DNA of 64,000 bases from Acinetobacter terrae (lineage in GTDB: Bacteria; Pseudomonadota; Gammaproteobacteria; Pseudomonadales; Moraxellaceae). Shown here in pieces: positions 20,950 through 30,766 of the stretch. The position numbers and the translations under genes were made by a program. The stretch lies in assembly GCF_013004375.1 (NCBI RefSeq), contig NZ_JABERI010000001.1, forward strand, positions 310,001 to 374,000, read 5' to 3'. Position 1 is the first letter of the stretch. Every line of letters starts with the position of its first letter. The notes beneath the pieces are model-generated. The model was not told where the DNA came from. It saw nothing but the letters and a program-made list of their open reading frames with translations, and searched no databases.

Positions 20950-21025
20950 TCTGGAAAAAAAATCTTTTATTTTCATAAAATTCTCGGTTAGGATGAATGA
21001 TTGCTTTTCATCCTGACTGAGCTAT

Positions 21026-21646
21026 ATGAATATTATTAGACAAGCAACATATAACAGCGACGAAGTCAAAATCCAGTCACGCGAATATCTTTTCCGTGGC
21101 TTCATTCAGGTTGAAAAAGTCAGTCTCCAACATCGTTTATTTAATCAAACTGAATACACGCCAGTGATTCAACGTGAACTTATTCACCGACCTGAAGCTG
21201 CCGGGGTACTGATTTATGATGATGCCCAACAAAAATTTGCCTTAATTGAACAATTCCGTGTCGGTGCGATGGATGATTCAGATTCAGCCTGGCAACTGGA
21301 AATTATTGCCGGTGTGCTCGATGGTGATGAATCCCCTGAAAGCTGTATTCGCCGTGAAAGTTTAGAAGAATCTGGTTGTGAAATTGATGAATTACAGCAT
21401 CTATTCAGCTTTTATCCATCTGCAGGTGCCTGTTCTGAACTGTTTCATTTATACAGTGCACACGCGAATCTTCCTGAACAAGGCGGGATCTTTGGGATGC
21501 CTGATGAAGGCGAAAATATTCAATTGCATCTAATTGACTACAGTGAAATTACAAATTTATTTACCAATAGTCGATTAAGAAATGCACCGGTCATTATGGC
21601 ATTGCAATGGTTGCAACAACATATTAAAACTACAAGGAATGTCTAA
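21026..21646 (+). CDS. nudF: ADP-ribose pyrophosphatase (Nudix)
   Basis: This Nudix hydrolase splits ADP-ribose to AMP and ribose-5-phosphate. The Nudix box is complete (GVLDGDESPESCIRRESLEE, then SG), near residues 95-117. The family features preceding it (LIEQFRVGAMD) and LFSFYPSAGACSELFHLY following it match the NudF group. At 206 residues it has typical length. The next gene, cpdA, starts about ten bases after the stop, and the pair is also seen adjacent in E. coli and Pseudomonas. A ten-base hairpin (20988-21016) directly precedes the start. Confidence 0.93.
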   Translation: MNIIRQATYNSDEVKIQSREYLFRGFIQVEKVSLQHRLFNQTEYTPVIQRELIHRPEAAGVLIYDDAQQKFALIEQFRVGAMDDSDSAWQLEIIAGVLDGDESPESCIRRESLEESGCEIDELQHLFSFYPSAGACSELFHLYSAHANLPEQGGIFGMPDEGENIQLHLIDYSEITNLFTNSRLRNAPVIMALQWLQQHIKTTRNV

Positions 21647-21656
21647 GGAGTCAGAC

Positions 21657-22466
21657 ATGACTTTATCCAATTACAATGAAACCCAGCAAGACTGGACCAT
21701 TATTCAAATTTCAGATACACACTTGATGAATCAGGAAGATTTAGAATTTGTGGATATGAATCCTGAACAGAGCTTTCATGCCGTGATCGAGAAAATTCAG
21801 CAGCAATATCCAAATGTGGATGCGATCATTCATACGGGCGATTTAGCACAAGTGCCTGTGAAAGAAACCTATACGCGTTATTTGGCATTTATGCAGCGTT
21901 TAGGTATCCCGTTTTATCAAATTCCGGGCAACCACGATGATATGGATCTCTTCCCTTTCTATCACAATCAAAATCAAGTTCATGCTATTCATTTTGGCCC
22001 ATGGAGCATGGTGTTATTAAATAGCGCTGTGCGTGGCAAAATTGATGGCTGGATTGAGGAAGAGCAACTGCAACAACTGGATCAAATTTTATCTAAATTC
22101 CAACAGCAATTTGTGATTGTTGCGTGTCATCATCATCCTTTCGATATGCAATCAAAATGGATTGATCAACATAAATTGAAAAACACTGAAAATTTAACCG
22201 ATATTTTAGCCAGGCACACTAATGTCAAAGCGGTAATAAGTGGTCATGTTCATCAAGACTCCTTGAATGAATGGAAAAATATTCAGTTTTTTTCAACCCC
22301 TTCAACCTGTGTTCAGTTCAAACCTTTAAGTGATGATTTTGCGCTAGATGAAGAAGCACCGGGGTTTCGTGTACTACATTTGAAAGCAAATGGTGAGTTA
22401 CAAACTGAAATTTATCGTACTGAAAAGGCGTCACAAAAAATTAATGTTGAAATTTCAGGTTATTAA
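21657..22466 (+). CDS. cpdA: 3',5'-cyclic-AMP phosphodiesterase / metallophosphoesterase
   Basis: This is a calcineurin-like metallophosphoesterase, likely the CpdA that lowers cyclic AMP. The dinuclear metal motifs appear in order: ISDTHL, HTGDLAQ, GNHDD, ACHHHPF and SGHVHQD. The 269-residue form starts at the ATG at 21657, with AAGGAG six bases ahead; starts further upstream would overlap nudF and lack such a site. It follows nudF by ten bases and is probably co-transcribed. In Acinetobacter cyclic AMP acts through Vfr-like regulators, so the gene may bear on pili and competence. Confidence 0.9.
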   Translation: MTLSNYNETQQDWTIIQISDTHLMNQEDLEFVDMNPEQSFHAVIEKIQQQYPNVDAIIHTGDLAQVPVKETYTRYLAFMQRLGIPFYQIPGNHDDMDLFPFYHNQNQVHAIHFGPWSMVLLNSAVRGKIDGWIEEEQLQQLDQILSKFQQQFVIVACHHHPFDMQSKWIDQHKLKNTENLTDILARHTNVKAVISGHVHQDSLNEWKNIQFFSTPSTCVQFKPLSDDFALDEEAPGFRVLHLKANGELQTEIYRTEKASQKINVEISGY

Positions 22467-22616
22467 CTTTTCATTTTGCTTTTTTTCTATTACTTTATGG
22501 CTTCAAAAGGAAGCGTGATAGATTGAATCCAAGCATCAAAGACTATCAAAAAGCACAAAAAGTCTATATGATGACGCCCCTCGAAGGAGAATCTCCTAAG
22601 AGTTGGATAAAAACAC

Positions 22617-22650
22617 TTGCATATCACCATATTTTTTGCGTATAGATAAT
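22617..22650 (+). promoter_or_regulatory. Candidate dksA promoter
   Basis: A TTGCAT (-35-like, 22617-22622) and TATAGA (-10-like, 22641-22646, within TATAGATAAT) are separated by 18 bases, about 26 bases before the dksA start. This is pattern matching only. Confidence 0.4.
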
Positions 22651-22675
22651 ACGTATATGATGAGGAATGCCCTAT

Positions 22676-23203
22676 ATGGCGAATGACAACCAAAATCAAG
22701 TCTTGGACGAACAAACTGATGTTGTAGACGAAAAGTCTACAAAACGCGTGCGTAAAACAAAGCCAAAAGCGTCAGAAAGTGGTTCTACTGCTAGCTTATT
22801 TGGTATTGCACCTTATCAGCCGAAAAAAAATGAAGAATACATGTCCGAAGGACAGCTTGAACATTTCCGCCAAATTCTGTTGGCATGGAAAGAAGAGCTA
22901 ATGTCTGAAGTGGATCGTACCTTAAATACAATGCAGGATGAAAATACTGCATTACCTGACGTCAATGACCGTGCGACACAAGAAGAAGAGTTTGCAATTG
23001 AACTCCGTACACGTGACCGTGAACGTAAATTAATTCGTAAAATTGAGCAATCAATTGAAGCGATTAAAAACGATGATTATGGTTTCTGTGAAACTTGTGG
23101 TATTGAAATTGGTCTGCGCCGTCTTGAAGCGCGTCCAACTGCAACCCTTTGTATTGACTGCAAAACTTTAGCAGAAATCAAAGAGAAGCAAAATAACGGT
23201 TAA
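22676..23203 (+). CDS. dksA: RNA polymerase-binding transcription factor DksA
   Basis: DksA binds the RNA polymerase secondary channel and, with ppGpp, mediates the stringent response. The coiled-coil tip carries DVNDRA, and the zinc finger has four cysteines (C138, C141, C159, C162; CETC and CIDC). The N-terminal extension of about 45 residues, polar and lysine-rich, is longer than in E. coli (151 residues) and typical of Acinetobacter. The ATG at 22676 is favoured by GAGGAA eight bases ahead. gluQ follows after 60 bases, as in E. coli dksA-gluQ. Confidence 0.96.
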   Translation: MANDNQNQVLDEQTDVVDEKSTKRVRKTKPKASESGSTASLFGIAPYQPKKNEEYMSEGQLEHFRQILLAWKEELMSEVDRTLNTMQDENTALPDVNDRATQEEEFAIELRTRDRERKLIRKIEQSIEAIKNDDYGFCETCGIEIGLRRLEARPTATLCIDCKTLAEIKEKQNNG

Positions 23204-23223
23204 TTGCAGTTAATGCTTAATAA

Positions 23224-23264
23224 TCCTCCCCTAACCCCTCCTTTAATCAAGGAGGGGGACAGGA
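23224..23264 (+). repeat. Palindromic repeat-like element between dksA and gluQ
   Basis: A nine-base perfect stem CCCCTCCTT/AAGGAGGGG (23235-23243 with 23249-23257) has a five-base loop, flanked by a further weak pairing of TCCT with AGGA. It looks like the short C/G-rich palindromes that are scattered in many bacterial genomes and that read as NPPLTPPLI-type peptides. The right arm is the ribosome-binding site for gluQ. Confidence 0.6.
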
Positions 23265-24127
23265 TGGCTTATGTGGGCCGGTTTGCGCCATCGCCAACCG
23301 GCCCTTTGCATTTTGGCTCACTGATTACCGCTGTGGCCAGTTACTGCGATGCACGTGCGCATAATGGCAAATGGCTGGTTCGGATTGAAGATACCGACAT
23401 TCCGCGTATTTATCCCGGCAGTGAAGAGCATATCCTGCGCTGTATAGATGCATTTCAGTTCGAAGCTGATGATGCCATCATCTTTCAAAAAGACCGCTTA
23501 GACCTCTACGATGCAGTAATCGATCAACTCAATCAAAATCATCTGGTGTATGCCTGCCAATGCACCCGCAAAATGCTGGGTTCAAATCATATCTATGCTG
23601 GAACGTGCCGCGATTTAAATCTGCCTTTTGAGCAGCAAGCCATTCGTGTCAAAGTATCCGATCAAGAAATTTGCTTTAGCGATCGTCTGCAAGGAACACA
23701 CTGTTCCAATCTGCAACAGGACTTAGGCGATTTTGTCCTCAAGCGTCGTGATGGCATTATTAACTATCAACTGGCTGTGGTGGTGGATGATTATCTGCAA
23801 GGCATGACCCATGTGGTTCGTGGTGCAGATCTGCTTGATAACACTGAACGGCAAATCTGGCTCGGTTCGATATTGAATTATCCAAAACTTGAATATATGC
23901 ACCTGCCGCTTGCGATGAATGATCAGGGACAAAAGCTCTCTAAACAGAACATGGCGCAAGCACTCGATCTCAGCCGTGCACCAGAACTCTTACAACAAGC
24001 GATTCGTGCTTTGCATCAGCCAGAAGTTGATTTAGACACCCCAACACATATGCTAAAACAAGCCATTGACCAGTGGGACATACAACATATTCCCCACACA
24101 AAGGAACTAGAAGGCACTTATTTATAA
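23264..24127 (+). CDS. gluQ: Glutamyl-queuosine tRNA(Asp) synthetase
   Basis: This truncated glutamyl-tRNA-synthetase paralogue attaches glutamate to the queuosine base in the anticodon of tRNA(Asp). It has the catalytic core only and lacks the anticodon-binding domain (287 residues). The opening GRFAPSPTGPLHFGS contains the HIGH-like motif; KLSKQN is the KMSKS-like loop; a zinc-binding region has CQC and GTCRD. I place the start at the ATG at 23264. A longer reading frame from 23204 would add peptide from the palindromic repeat, which is not part of the enzyme. It sits after dksA as in E. coli. Confidence 0.94.
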   Translation: MAYVGRFAPSPTGPLHFGSLITAVASYCDARAHNGKWLVRIEDTDIPRIYPGSEEHILRCIDAFQFEADDAIIFQKDRLDLYDAVIDQLNQNHLVYACQCTRKMLGSNHIYAGTCRDLNLPFEQQAIRVKVSDQEICFSDRLQGTHCSNLQQDLGDFVLKRRDGIINYQLAVVVDDYLQGMTHVVRGADLLDNTERQIWLGSILNYPKLEYMHLPLAMNDQGQKLSKQNMAQALDLSRAPELLQQAIRALHQPEVDLDTPTHMLKQAIDQWDIQHIPHTKELEGTYL

Positions 24128-24178
24128 AATAAAAACTGGGCTAAGCTCAAAGAGAGTCTTCAGGAAAGAGACAGGTCT

Positions 24179-24412
24179 ATGTTTTTTATTTTTGGAATTG
24201 GTCCTAAAACCAAAGTCATTCAGAAAAGTCAGTTTCTTTGTCCGGTATGTAGAACCAGAAGTACATATGAATTAAAACAACAGCGTAATTATTTTTCTTT
24301 ATTTTTTATCCCACTGATTCCCCTTTCAAAAGCGAAAGGAGAATTTGTGAAATGTCTGAATTGTGGAACTGAAATGCCAAGCACAGTGTTAAACCATGCT
24401 CAGCCAGATTAG
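24179..24412 (+). CDS. Small zinc-ribbon protein
   Basis: This 77-residue protein has two CxxC pairs (CPVC at about residues 21-24 and CLNC near residue 60) separated by a hydrophobic stretch (YFSLFFIPLIPL), the pattern of zinc-ribbon domain proteins found near membranes. Its function is unknown. It starts about 50 bases after gluQ on the same strand and could be co-transcribed. Confidence 0.7.
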   Translation: MFFIFGIGPKTKVIQKSQFLCPVCRTRSTYELKQQRNYFSLFFIPLIPLSKAKGEFVKCLNCGTEMPSTVLNHAQPD

Positions 24413-24427
24413 GAATAATAGCCAAGC

Positions 24428-25624
24428 TTAGAAGCTGGATTCTTCTTTACTTGGATTGGCTTTTTGCGTGGTGGCATCAATTTTTAAAATCAGACTGATC
24501 ATCACCGCACACATAATTAACGATGAACCGCCATAACTAATAAACGGCAGGGTCAAACCTTTGGTTGGCAGCATACCCATATTCATCCCTGCATTCACCA
24601 GAATTTGCAGCAAGAAAATAATACTGATGCCATAAGCCAAATAGCCTGCACGTAAATATTGATGCTGCAACGCACGATGGCCGATCTTGATACAACAGAC
24701 CAGCATCACGAAGGACAAGATCAATACGGTGCTGATTCCAAAGAAGCCAAACTCTTCACCTAAAATTGCCAACATAAAGTCAGTATGCGCTTCAGGAAGA
24801 TAAGACATTTTTTGGATACTGTGTCCTAGACCGACTCCGACCCATTCACCCCGACCAAAGGCCATCAGTGCATTGGAAAGCTGGTAACCGGTACCTAAGG
24901 GGTCAGCCCAAGGATCGGTAAAAGACAAGGCCCGTTGTAAGCGGTAGGGCTCAAAAATAATCGCGGCCGCTAAGCCCAGAATAATCGCCAGCATGAAACC
25001 AATAAACTGAATCGGTGGTGCGCCTGCTAAAAAGAACACACCCAAAATCATCAAAACAATAACCGCAGTTGCACCCAAGTCCGGTTCAGCCAGAATTAAA
25101 CCGACAGTAATCACCATAACCCCGCCTAAACGGAACAGACCGGAAAGGTTATTTCGAACCTCTTCTGCCCTTCGTACCACATAGTCTGCAGTGAAAATAG
25201 CCATCATGACTTTGGCCACTTCGGATGCCTGTAAAGTAAAGCCGGCAATACGAATCCATCGGGTTGAACCATTTACCTCGGTGCCGACAACCAAAACCAC
25301 AGCCAGTAACAGAATGGTCATGATCCACAAAGGGAAAGTATTATTGAACCAGATATTCAACGACACTTTATAGGTTAAAAATGCGGCTACAGCGGCCACA
25401 AAAATTGAAATCCCATGTCGGATCACATAGTGAAATGCATTTTCATGTAAACGGTCTGCATAGGGCATCGATGCTGATGCCACCATGATTGAACCGATAC
25501 ACAGCAAGGCAATCACGCAAAAAATCAGCACATTACGCGGTGTAACTTCAGCGGGGATTTTTGCTCCCCACTCATTATAGACCTGATTAATTTTACTTAT
25601 GGTCGTCTGAGCTAACCCAGCCAT
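24428..25624 (-). CDS. ftsW: Septal peptidoglycan glycosyltransferase FtsW
   Basis: This is a SEDS-family polytopic membrane protein that polymerises lipid II at the division septum with FtsI. At 398 residues it has about ten hydrophobic helices and the family signatures TRWIRIAGFTLQASEVAK, AEPDLGATAVI and PTKGLTLPFISYGGSSL. It follows murD by 21 bases on the minus strand. In many bacteria murD-ftsW-murG lie inside the large dcw cluster; here the pair stands alone. Confidence 0.96.
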   Translation of the reverse strand: MAGLAQTTISKINQVYNEWGAKIPAEVTPRNVLIFCVIALLCIGSIMVASASMPYADRLHENAFHYVIRHGISIFVAAVAAFLTYKVSLNIWFNNTFPLWIMTILLLAVVLVVGTEVNGSTRWIRIAGFTLQASEVAKVMMAIFTADYVVRRAEEVRNNLSGLFRLGGVMVITVGLILAEPDLGATAVIVLMILGVFFLAGAPPIQFIGFMLAIILGLAAAIIFEPYRLQRALSFTDPWADPLGTGYQLSNALMAFGRGEWVGVGLGHSIQKMSYLPEAHTDFMLAILGEEFGFFGISTVLILSFVMLVCCIKIGHRALQHQYLRAGYLAYGISIIFLLQILVNAGMNMGMLPTKGLTLPFISYGGSSLIMCAVMISLILKIDATTQKANPSKEESSF

Positions 25625-25645
25625 ACAACTTTCCTTATCATTCTT

Positions 25646-27016
<1,371 letters not shown>

Positions 27017-27101
27017 TTAAAACTGACAAAATGTTAGCACTTTGCTCTTTTGAATGCTTTTTCTGTTTTAACTTTATGCGTCTTTTTTTGTGTCCGCGCG
27101 T

Positions 27102-27133
27102 AAAAAAACCGTCATAAAAAAGACGGTTTTTTT
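27102..27133. terminator. Terminator downstream of the feo operon
   Basis: A perfect 12-base stem AAAAAAACCGTC/GACGGTTTTTTT with an eight-base loop follows the last feo-cluster gene on the minus strand, with a long T run. Confidence 0.88.
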
Positions 27134-27155
27134 AAATTGGGCGAAAACTCGGAAT

Positions 27156-27407
27156 TTATTTCCATTTTACTGCTTGGACTTCTGGTTTTTTCTGCGCACT
27201 GTCCTCAGTTGCCGAACAACCACAGCTTCCACCGCAACCCAAAACTGTAGCAGGTTTTAACCATTTGGCTAAAGTGAGCCAGCCCTGCTTGGCACAGGCA
27301 GTGGATAATTGCATGAAGACTGAGTTTGCCGTCTGAGGAAACACTTTTTTGAAGACCACAACAGCGCTCCAAAGCACCAATGCCGCAACAATTACAACTT
27401 CAATCAT
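27156..27407 (-). CDS. Small cysteine-bearing membrane protein at the end of the feo operon
   Basis: This 83-residue protein starts with a single transmembrane helix (VVIVAALVLWSAVVVFKKVF) and has a soluble tail with clustered cysteines (CGGSCGCS, C58/C62/C64; a further C38). It lies 47 bases after feoB and before a terminator, the place where enterobacteria have the iron-sulfur regulator FeoC, but the sequence is not FeoC-like. It resembles small proteins of unknown function (I recall the label DUF6587) found beside FeoB in Acinetobacter and Pseudomonas. A role in FeoB assembly or iron sensing is only inference. Confidence 0.65.
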   Translation of the reverse strand: MIEVVIVAALVLWSAVVVFKKVFPQTANSVFMQLSTACAKQGWLTLAKWLKPATVLGCGGSCGCSATEDSAQKKPEVQAVKWK

Positions 27408-27454
27408 CTCAATCTCCCGTGCAGATTATTTTTAGTCAACTGAACCCAGTCCAG

Positions 27455-29311
27455 TTAACCCAAATAGTGCGATGCAATTTGATACGTCAGAAACGACATC
27501 AAATAAGCCAAACCAAATAAATAAGCCGTCATAAAGCTCACGGTTTTCCATGACCCGGTTTCACGTTTCACAGTTGCCAAGGTTGCAAGACAATGTGGCG
27601 CGTAAATAAACCAGACCAGAAGGGATAAACCGGTAGCCAGTGACCAGCCAAGGCGACCATCACTGCTAATAATGGATGCCAACCCTTGTGATATTGCATC
27701 ATCATTGGTCGCAGACAACGCGTAAACCGTACCCAGTGCAGCCACCACCACTTCACGTGCTGCCATGGCAGGAATCAAGGCAATACAGATCTGCCAGTTA
27801 AAACCTAGCGGTGCAAAAATCGGTTGCATGAGGTGTCCGAGCATCCCTGCAAGAGAATAATCAATAGCAGGTAAAGTCGCGCCTTCTGGGGGTTGCGGGA
27901 AGGTACACAAGAACCAAAGCAGAATAGATAACGCGAAGATGATGCCACCGACACGTTTCAAGAAAATTTTGGCGCGGTCCAGCAAACCAATCCAAATACT
28001 TTTCACGTCAGGAAAGCGGTAGCTTGGCAATTCCATCAGCAACATATGTTGCGATTTATCTTTTTGGAAGAATTTCAATATGAAAGACACAATCAGCGCA
28101 CTGACAATCCCTGCCATATATAAAGCAAACAGCACCAAACCTTGCAGGTTAAAAACGCCCCAAACCATATATTCAGGAATAAATGCGGCAATCAATAATG
28201 CATATACAGGTAAACGTGCGGAACAGGTCATTAACGGCGCAACAAAAATCGTGGTTAAACGATCTCGTGGGTCGCTAATACTGCGTGTTGCCATAATTCC
28301 GGGTACAGCACATGCAAAGCTTGAAAGTAATGGAATAAAGGCACGACCACTTAAGCCGGCTTTAAACATCAGTTTATCCAGCAAGAACGCAGCACGTGGT
28401 AAATAACCCGATTCTTCCAGGACTAGAATGAAGAAGAATAGAATCAAGATTTGTGGCAAGAACACCACCACTCCACCGGCTCCGGCAATCACCCCATCCA
28501 CCACCAAGCTGTTCAGTAATGGATGTGATATGTGCTGTCCGACATATTCACCGAGCCAGCCGAAGAAGGCTTCAATGCCATCCATAAAAGGGGCAGCCCA
28601 AGCAAATACCGCCTGGAAAACCACAAACATCATCAGCGCGAGACTAACCAGCCCCAAAACAGGATGTAAAAATATTTTATCGAGGAAGTCAGAGCGTTTA
28701 TCTTCTTGATCGACTGAATGCACCACATCATGCAAAATCGTGGTGATTTTATGATGATTATCGCCAGTTAAACCGCTGAGTTCGGTATGTGGGATCGAAT
28801 ATTTACCTTGATCGAGCGCATTCATCAGGTTTTCAATACCTGAATTACGCACGGCAACGGTTTCCACCACAGGAATACCTAAACGTTCCGCCAACTTTTG
28901 CGTATTGATTTGCATGCCACGGCGACGTGCTTCATCCATCATGTTCAGCACAAGTAGAATCGGACGACCCAGCTCGATCATTTCCAAAACCAGACCTAAA
29001 TGCAATTTTAGATTGGTGGCATCAACCACACACAAGAACGCATCTTGCTGCTCTTCTTCGGCAATTTTGCCTTGCACCACATCGCGGGTAATCGCTTCAT
29101 CCGGACTGGTCGCATTTAAACTATAAGTTCCGGGTAAATCCAGAACACGAACCGGTTTACCGGATGGCAATGTGAACTGCCCCACTTTACGCTCAACTGT
29201 GACACCGGCATAGTTCGCGACTTTCTGACGGGTACCAGTAAGATGGTTAAATAATGATGTTTTACCGCAGTTTGGGTTACCTACCAGGGCAATACGCAGC
29301 GCATCACTCAT
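27455..29311 (-). CDS. feoB: Ferrous iron transporter FeoB
   Basis: This inner-membrane ferrous-iron permease has an N-terminal G-protein domain: G1 loop GNPNCGKT at residues 11-18, G3 LDLPGTYSL, and NMMDEAR as G4. The membrane region carries two gate motifs with paired features, including PLLSSFACAVPGIMATR and PLMTCSARLPVYALLI. At 618 residues it is shorter than E. coli FeoB (773), as is usual in Acinetobacter. Its ATG overlaps the feoA stop by four bases. Expression should follow the Fur-type promoter before feoA. Confidence 0.96.
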   Translation of the reverse strand: MSDALRIALVGNPNCGKTSLFNHLTGTRQKVANYAGVTVERKVGQFTLPSGKPVRVLDLPGTYSLNATSPDEAITRDVVQGKIAEEEQQDAFLCVVDATNLKLHLGLVLEMIELGRPILLVLNMMDEARRRGMQINTQKLAERLGIPVVETVAVRNSGIENLMNALDQGKYSIPHTELSGLTGDNHHKITTILHDVVHSVDQEDKRSDFLDKIFLHPVLGLVSLALMMFVVFQAVFAWAAPFMDGIEAFFGWLGEYVGQHISHPLLNSLVVDGVIAGAGGVVVFLPQILILFFFILVLEESGYLPRAAFLLDKLMFKAGLSGRAFIPLLSSFACAVPGIMATRSISDPRDRLTTIFVAPLMTCSARLPVYALLIAAFIPEYMVWGVFNLQGLVLFALYMAGIVSALIVSFILKFFQKDKSQHMLLMELPSYRFPDVKSIWIGLLDRAKIFLKRVGGIIFALSILLWFLCTFPQPPEGATLPAIDYSLAGMLGHLMQPIFAPLGFNWQICIALIPAMAAREVVVAALGTVYALSATNDDAISQGLASIISSDGRLGWSLATGLSLLVWFIYAPHCLATLATVKRETGSWKTVSFMTAYLFGLAYLMSFLTYQIASHYLG

Positions 29312-29571
29312 GCAGGTGCTCCCTCAAGATTAATTTCAATTTTTTCAGCTTCAACTTTACGCAGTGCGAATCGGGTAAATCCAACTTGAATCAAAATCGG
29401 GTCTCCACCAAAAATACCTTTGGTAATGACCTGTACTTTTGTGCCCGGAACAAAACCTAGAGTCTCTAAACGACTTGCGACCAAATCATTTTGAGAATTA
29501 TTGCCATCTAAAGTTCTGTTGACTTTGCTGATGATGGCCGTTTGTTTCACTTTTAAATCAGATAAACGCAC
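29308..29571 (-). CDS. feoA: Ferrous iron transport protein FeoA
   Basis: This small SH3-like cytosolic protein is needed for FeoB activity. The core reads RLSDLKVKQTAIISKV, ETLGFVPGTKVQVI and GGDPILIQVGFTRFALR, standard for FeoA. I place the start at the GTG at 29571 (87 residues), with AGGA nine bases ahead. A longer frame beginning at an ATG at 29652 would add 27 hydrophobic residues translated from what is clearly a promoter with a Fur site, so it is rejected. The stop overlaps the feoB start, giving coupling. Confidence 0.9.
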   Translation of the reverse strand: MRLSDLKVKQTAIISKVNRTLDGNNSQNDLVASRLETLGFVPGTKVQVITKGIFGGDPILIQVGFTRFALRKVEAEKIEINLEGAPA

Positions 29572-29598
29572 CGCATCTAATCCTAAAATATTTTGAAC

Positions 29599-29628
29599 AG
29601 TATACAAACAAATGAGAATAATTACCAA
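29599..29628 (-). promoter_or_regulatory. feoAB promoter with Fur box
   Basis: On the minus strand, TTGGTA (29628-29623) and TATACT (29604-29599) form -35 and -10 boxes 18 bases apart. The interval 29613-29627 reads TGAGAATAATTACCA on the plus strand and matches the Fur 7-1-7 consensus TGATAATNATTATCA at 12 of 14 specified positions. It overlaps the -35 box, ideal for iron-dependent repression by Fur. Confidence 0.8.
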
Positions 29629-29740
29629 GTAAGGTTTGATTCCAATTCTCATCTTCTCTCACATCGACATTGGCAAAGAATTGTTCTAAATTGATCCAAG
29701 CCAAGAAAAACTTGGATTTTTCATTCAATGTAGAAGTGAC

Positions 29741-30658
29741 ATGCTTAATAAAAAACCTCGTATTCCTGCTCCGGTGAGCATTCCTGAACATTTAAGTTTT
29801 TTACAGGGTTTCCGAGATTATTTAATTGCACAAACCGTAAGTCCGCATACACGTAACGCCTATCTGTCTGATTTGGTTCAATGTAGTCAATGCAATTCCA
29901 ATTCAATGCCGAATTGGTCCAGCGATGATGTGGCTGATGTTTTACTGGCATTAACAAAACAAGGCAAAAGCCCGCGCTCGATTGCCCGATCACTTTCTGC
30001 ACTGCGTTCTTTTTATAAATTTTTACGTGAACAAAAACTTCGCTCCGACAATCCGGTTGCAACCCACAAAACGCCCAAAATTGGTCGTTCACTCCCCAAA
30101 GATATTTCTGAACAAGAAGTTGAAGCCTTAATTCATGCCCCCGATGTCGAAACGGCTTTGGGTTTACGTGATCGTGCCATGCTTGAAGTGCTGTATGCCT
30201 GTGGGTTACGGGTGACTGAATTGCTCAATTTGCGTCTTGAATTGATTAATTTAAAACAGGGTTATTTACGTATTGTTGGTAAAGGCAATAAAGAACGCTT
30301 GGTGCCTTTGGGACAAGTGGCTTGTGAATGGATTGAAAAATACCTGAATGAGGCACGTTCCAGTTTATATAAATCTGCCACTGACTATGTGTTTTTAACC
30401 CAACACGGCGGCATTATGAGTCGGCAAAATTTTTGGTATGCTATTAAACGCTATGCGCTACAGGCAGGTGTACAGGCTGAATTGTCACCGCATACTTTAA
30501 GGCATGCTTTCGCCACCCATTTACTCAATCATGGCGCGGATTTGCGTGTCGTTCAGATGTTATTGGGTCATAGTGATTTATCTACCACCCAAATTTATAC
30601 TCACGTTGCTCAAGTTCGAATGCAGCAACTGCATGCCACACATCACCCTCGTGCTTAG
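29741..30658 (+). CDS. xerD: Site-specific tyrosine recombinase XerD
   Basis: This chromosome-dimer resolvase acts with XerC at dif under FtsK control. The N-terminal SAM-like core-binding domain is at about residues 15-105. The catalytic domain has the tyrosine-recombinase residues: R in YACGLRVTELL, K in GKGNKERLVPLG, HxxR in SPHTLRHAFATHLL, H in LLGHSDLSTT and Y in TQIYTHV. I call XerD rather than XerC because segments such as ADLRVVQMLLGHSDLS and the tail QQLHATHHPRA are XerD-like and because xerD-dsbC-hom-thrC is the gene order of Pseudomonas. At 305 residues it has normal length. It is divergent from feoA. Confidence 0.92.
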   Translation: MLNKKPRIPAPVSIPEHLSFLQGFRDYLIAQTVSPHTRNAYLSDLVQCSQCNSNSMPNWSSDDVADVLLALTKQGKSPRSIARSLSALRSFYKFLREQKLRSDNPVATHKTPKIGRSLPKDISEQEVEALIHAPDVETALGLRDRAMLEVLYACGLRVTELLNLRLELINLKQGYLRIVGKGNKERLVPLGQVACEWIEKYLNEARSSLYKSATDYVFLTQHGGIMSRQNFWYAIKRYALQAGVQAELSPHTLRHAFATHLLNHGADLRVVQMLLGHSDLSTTQIYTHVAQVRMQQLHATHHPRA

Positions 30659-30766
30659 TCTGGTCTTCATTCATCATCTAAGACCAAGAAGTGTTAACGA
30701 GCCTGGCTTTTTTTTTGTTATGCTAGGCCATCAATTTTTATCTATAGCTAAAAGAAAGGGTTACTT

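Noticed and set aside
22490-22714. Minus-strand open frame over the dksA promoter
   Set aside because: It overlaps the dksA start and candidate promoter, has no recognisable domain and no ribosome-binding site.
23204-23263. Extended N-terminus for gluQ
   Set aside because: The extra residues are translated from the palindromic repeat, and the enzyme family starts at MAYVGRFAPSP with a strong site just ahead.
29741-30658. Annotation as XerC
   Set aside because: Motif neighbourhoods and the C-terminal end match XerD more closely, and the order with dsbC-hom-thrC is that of xerD.
30660-30685. TGGTCTT/AAGACCA hairpin after xerD as a terminator
   Set aside because: There is a 12-base loop and no T run directly after it; the T run lies 20 bases further, so support is weak.
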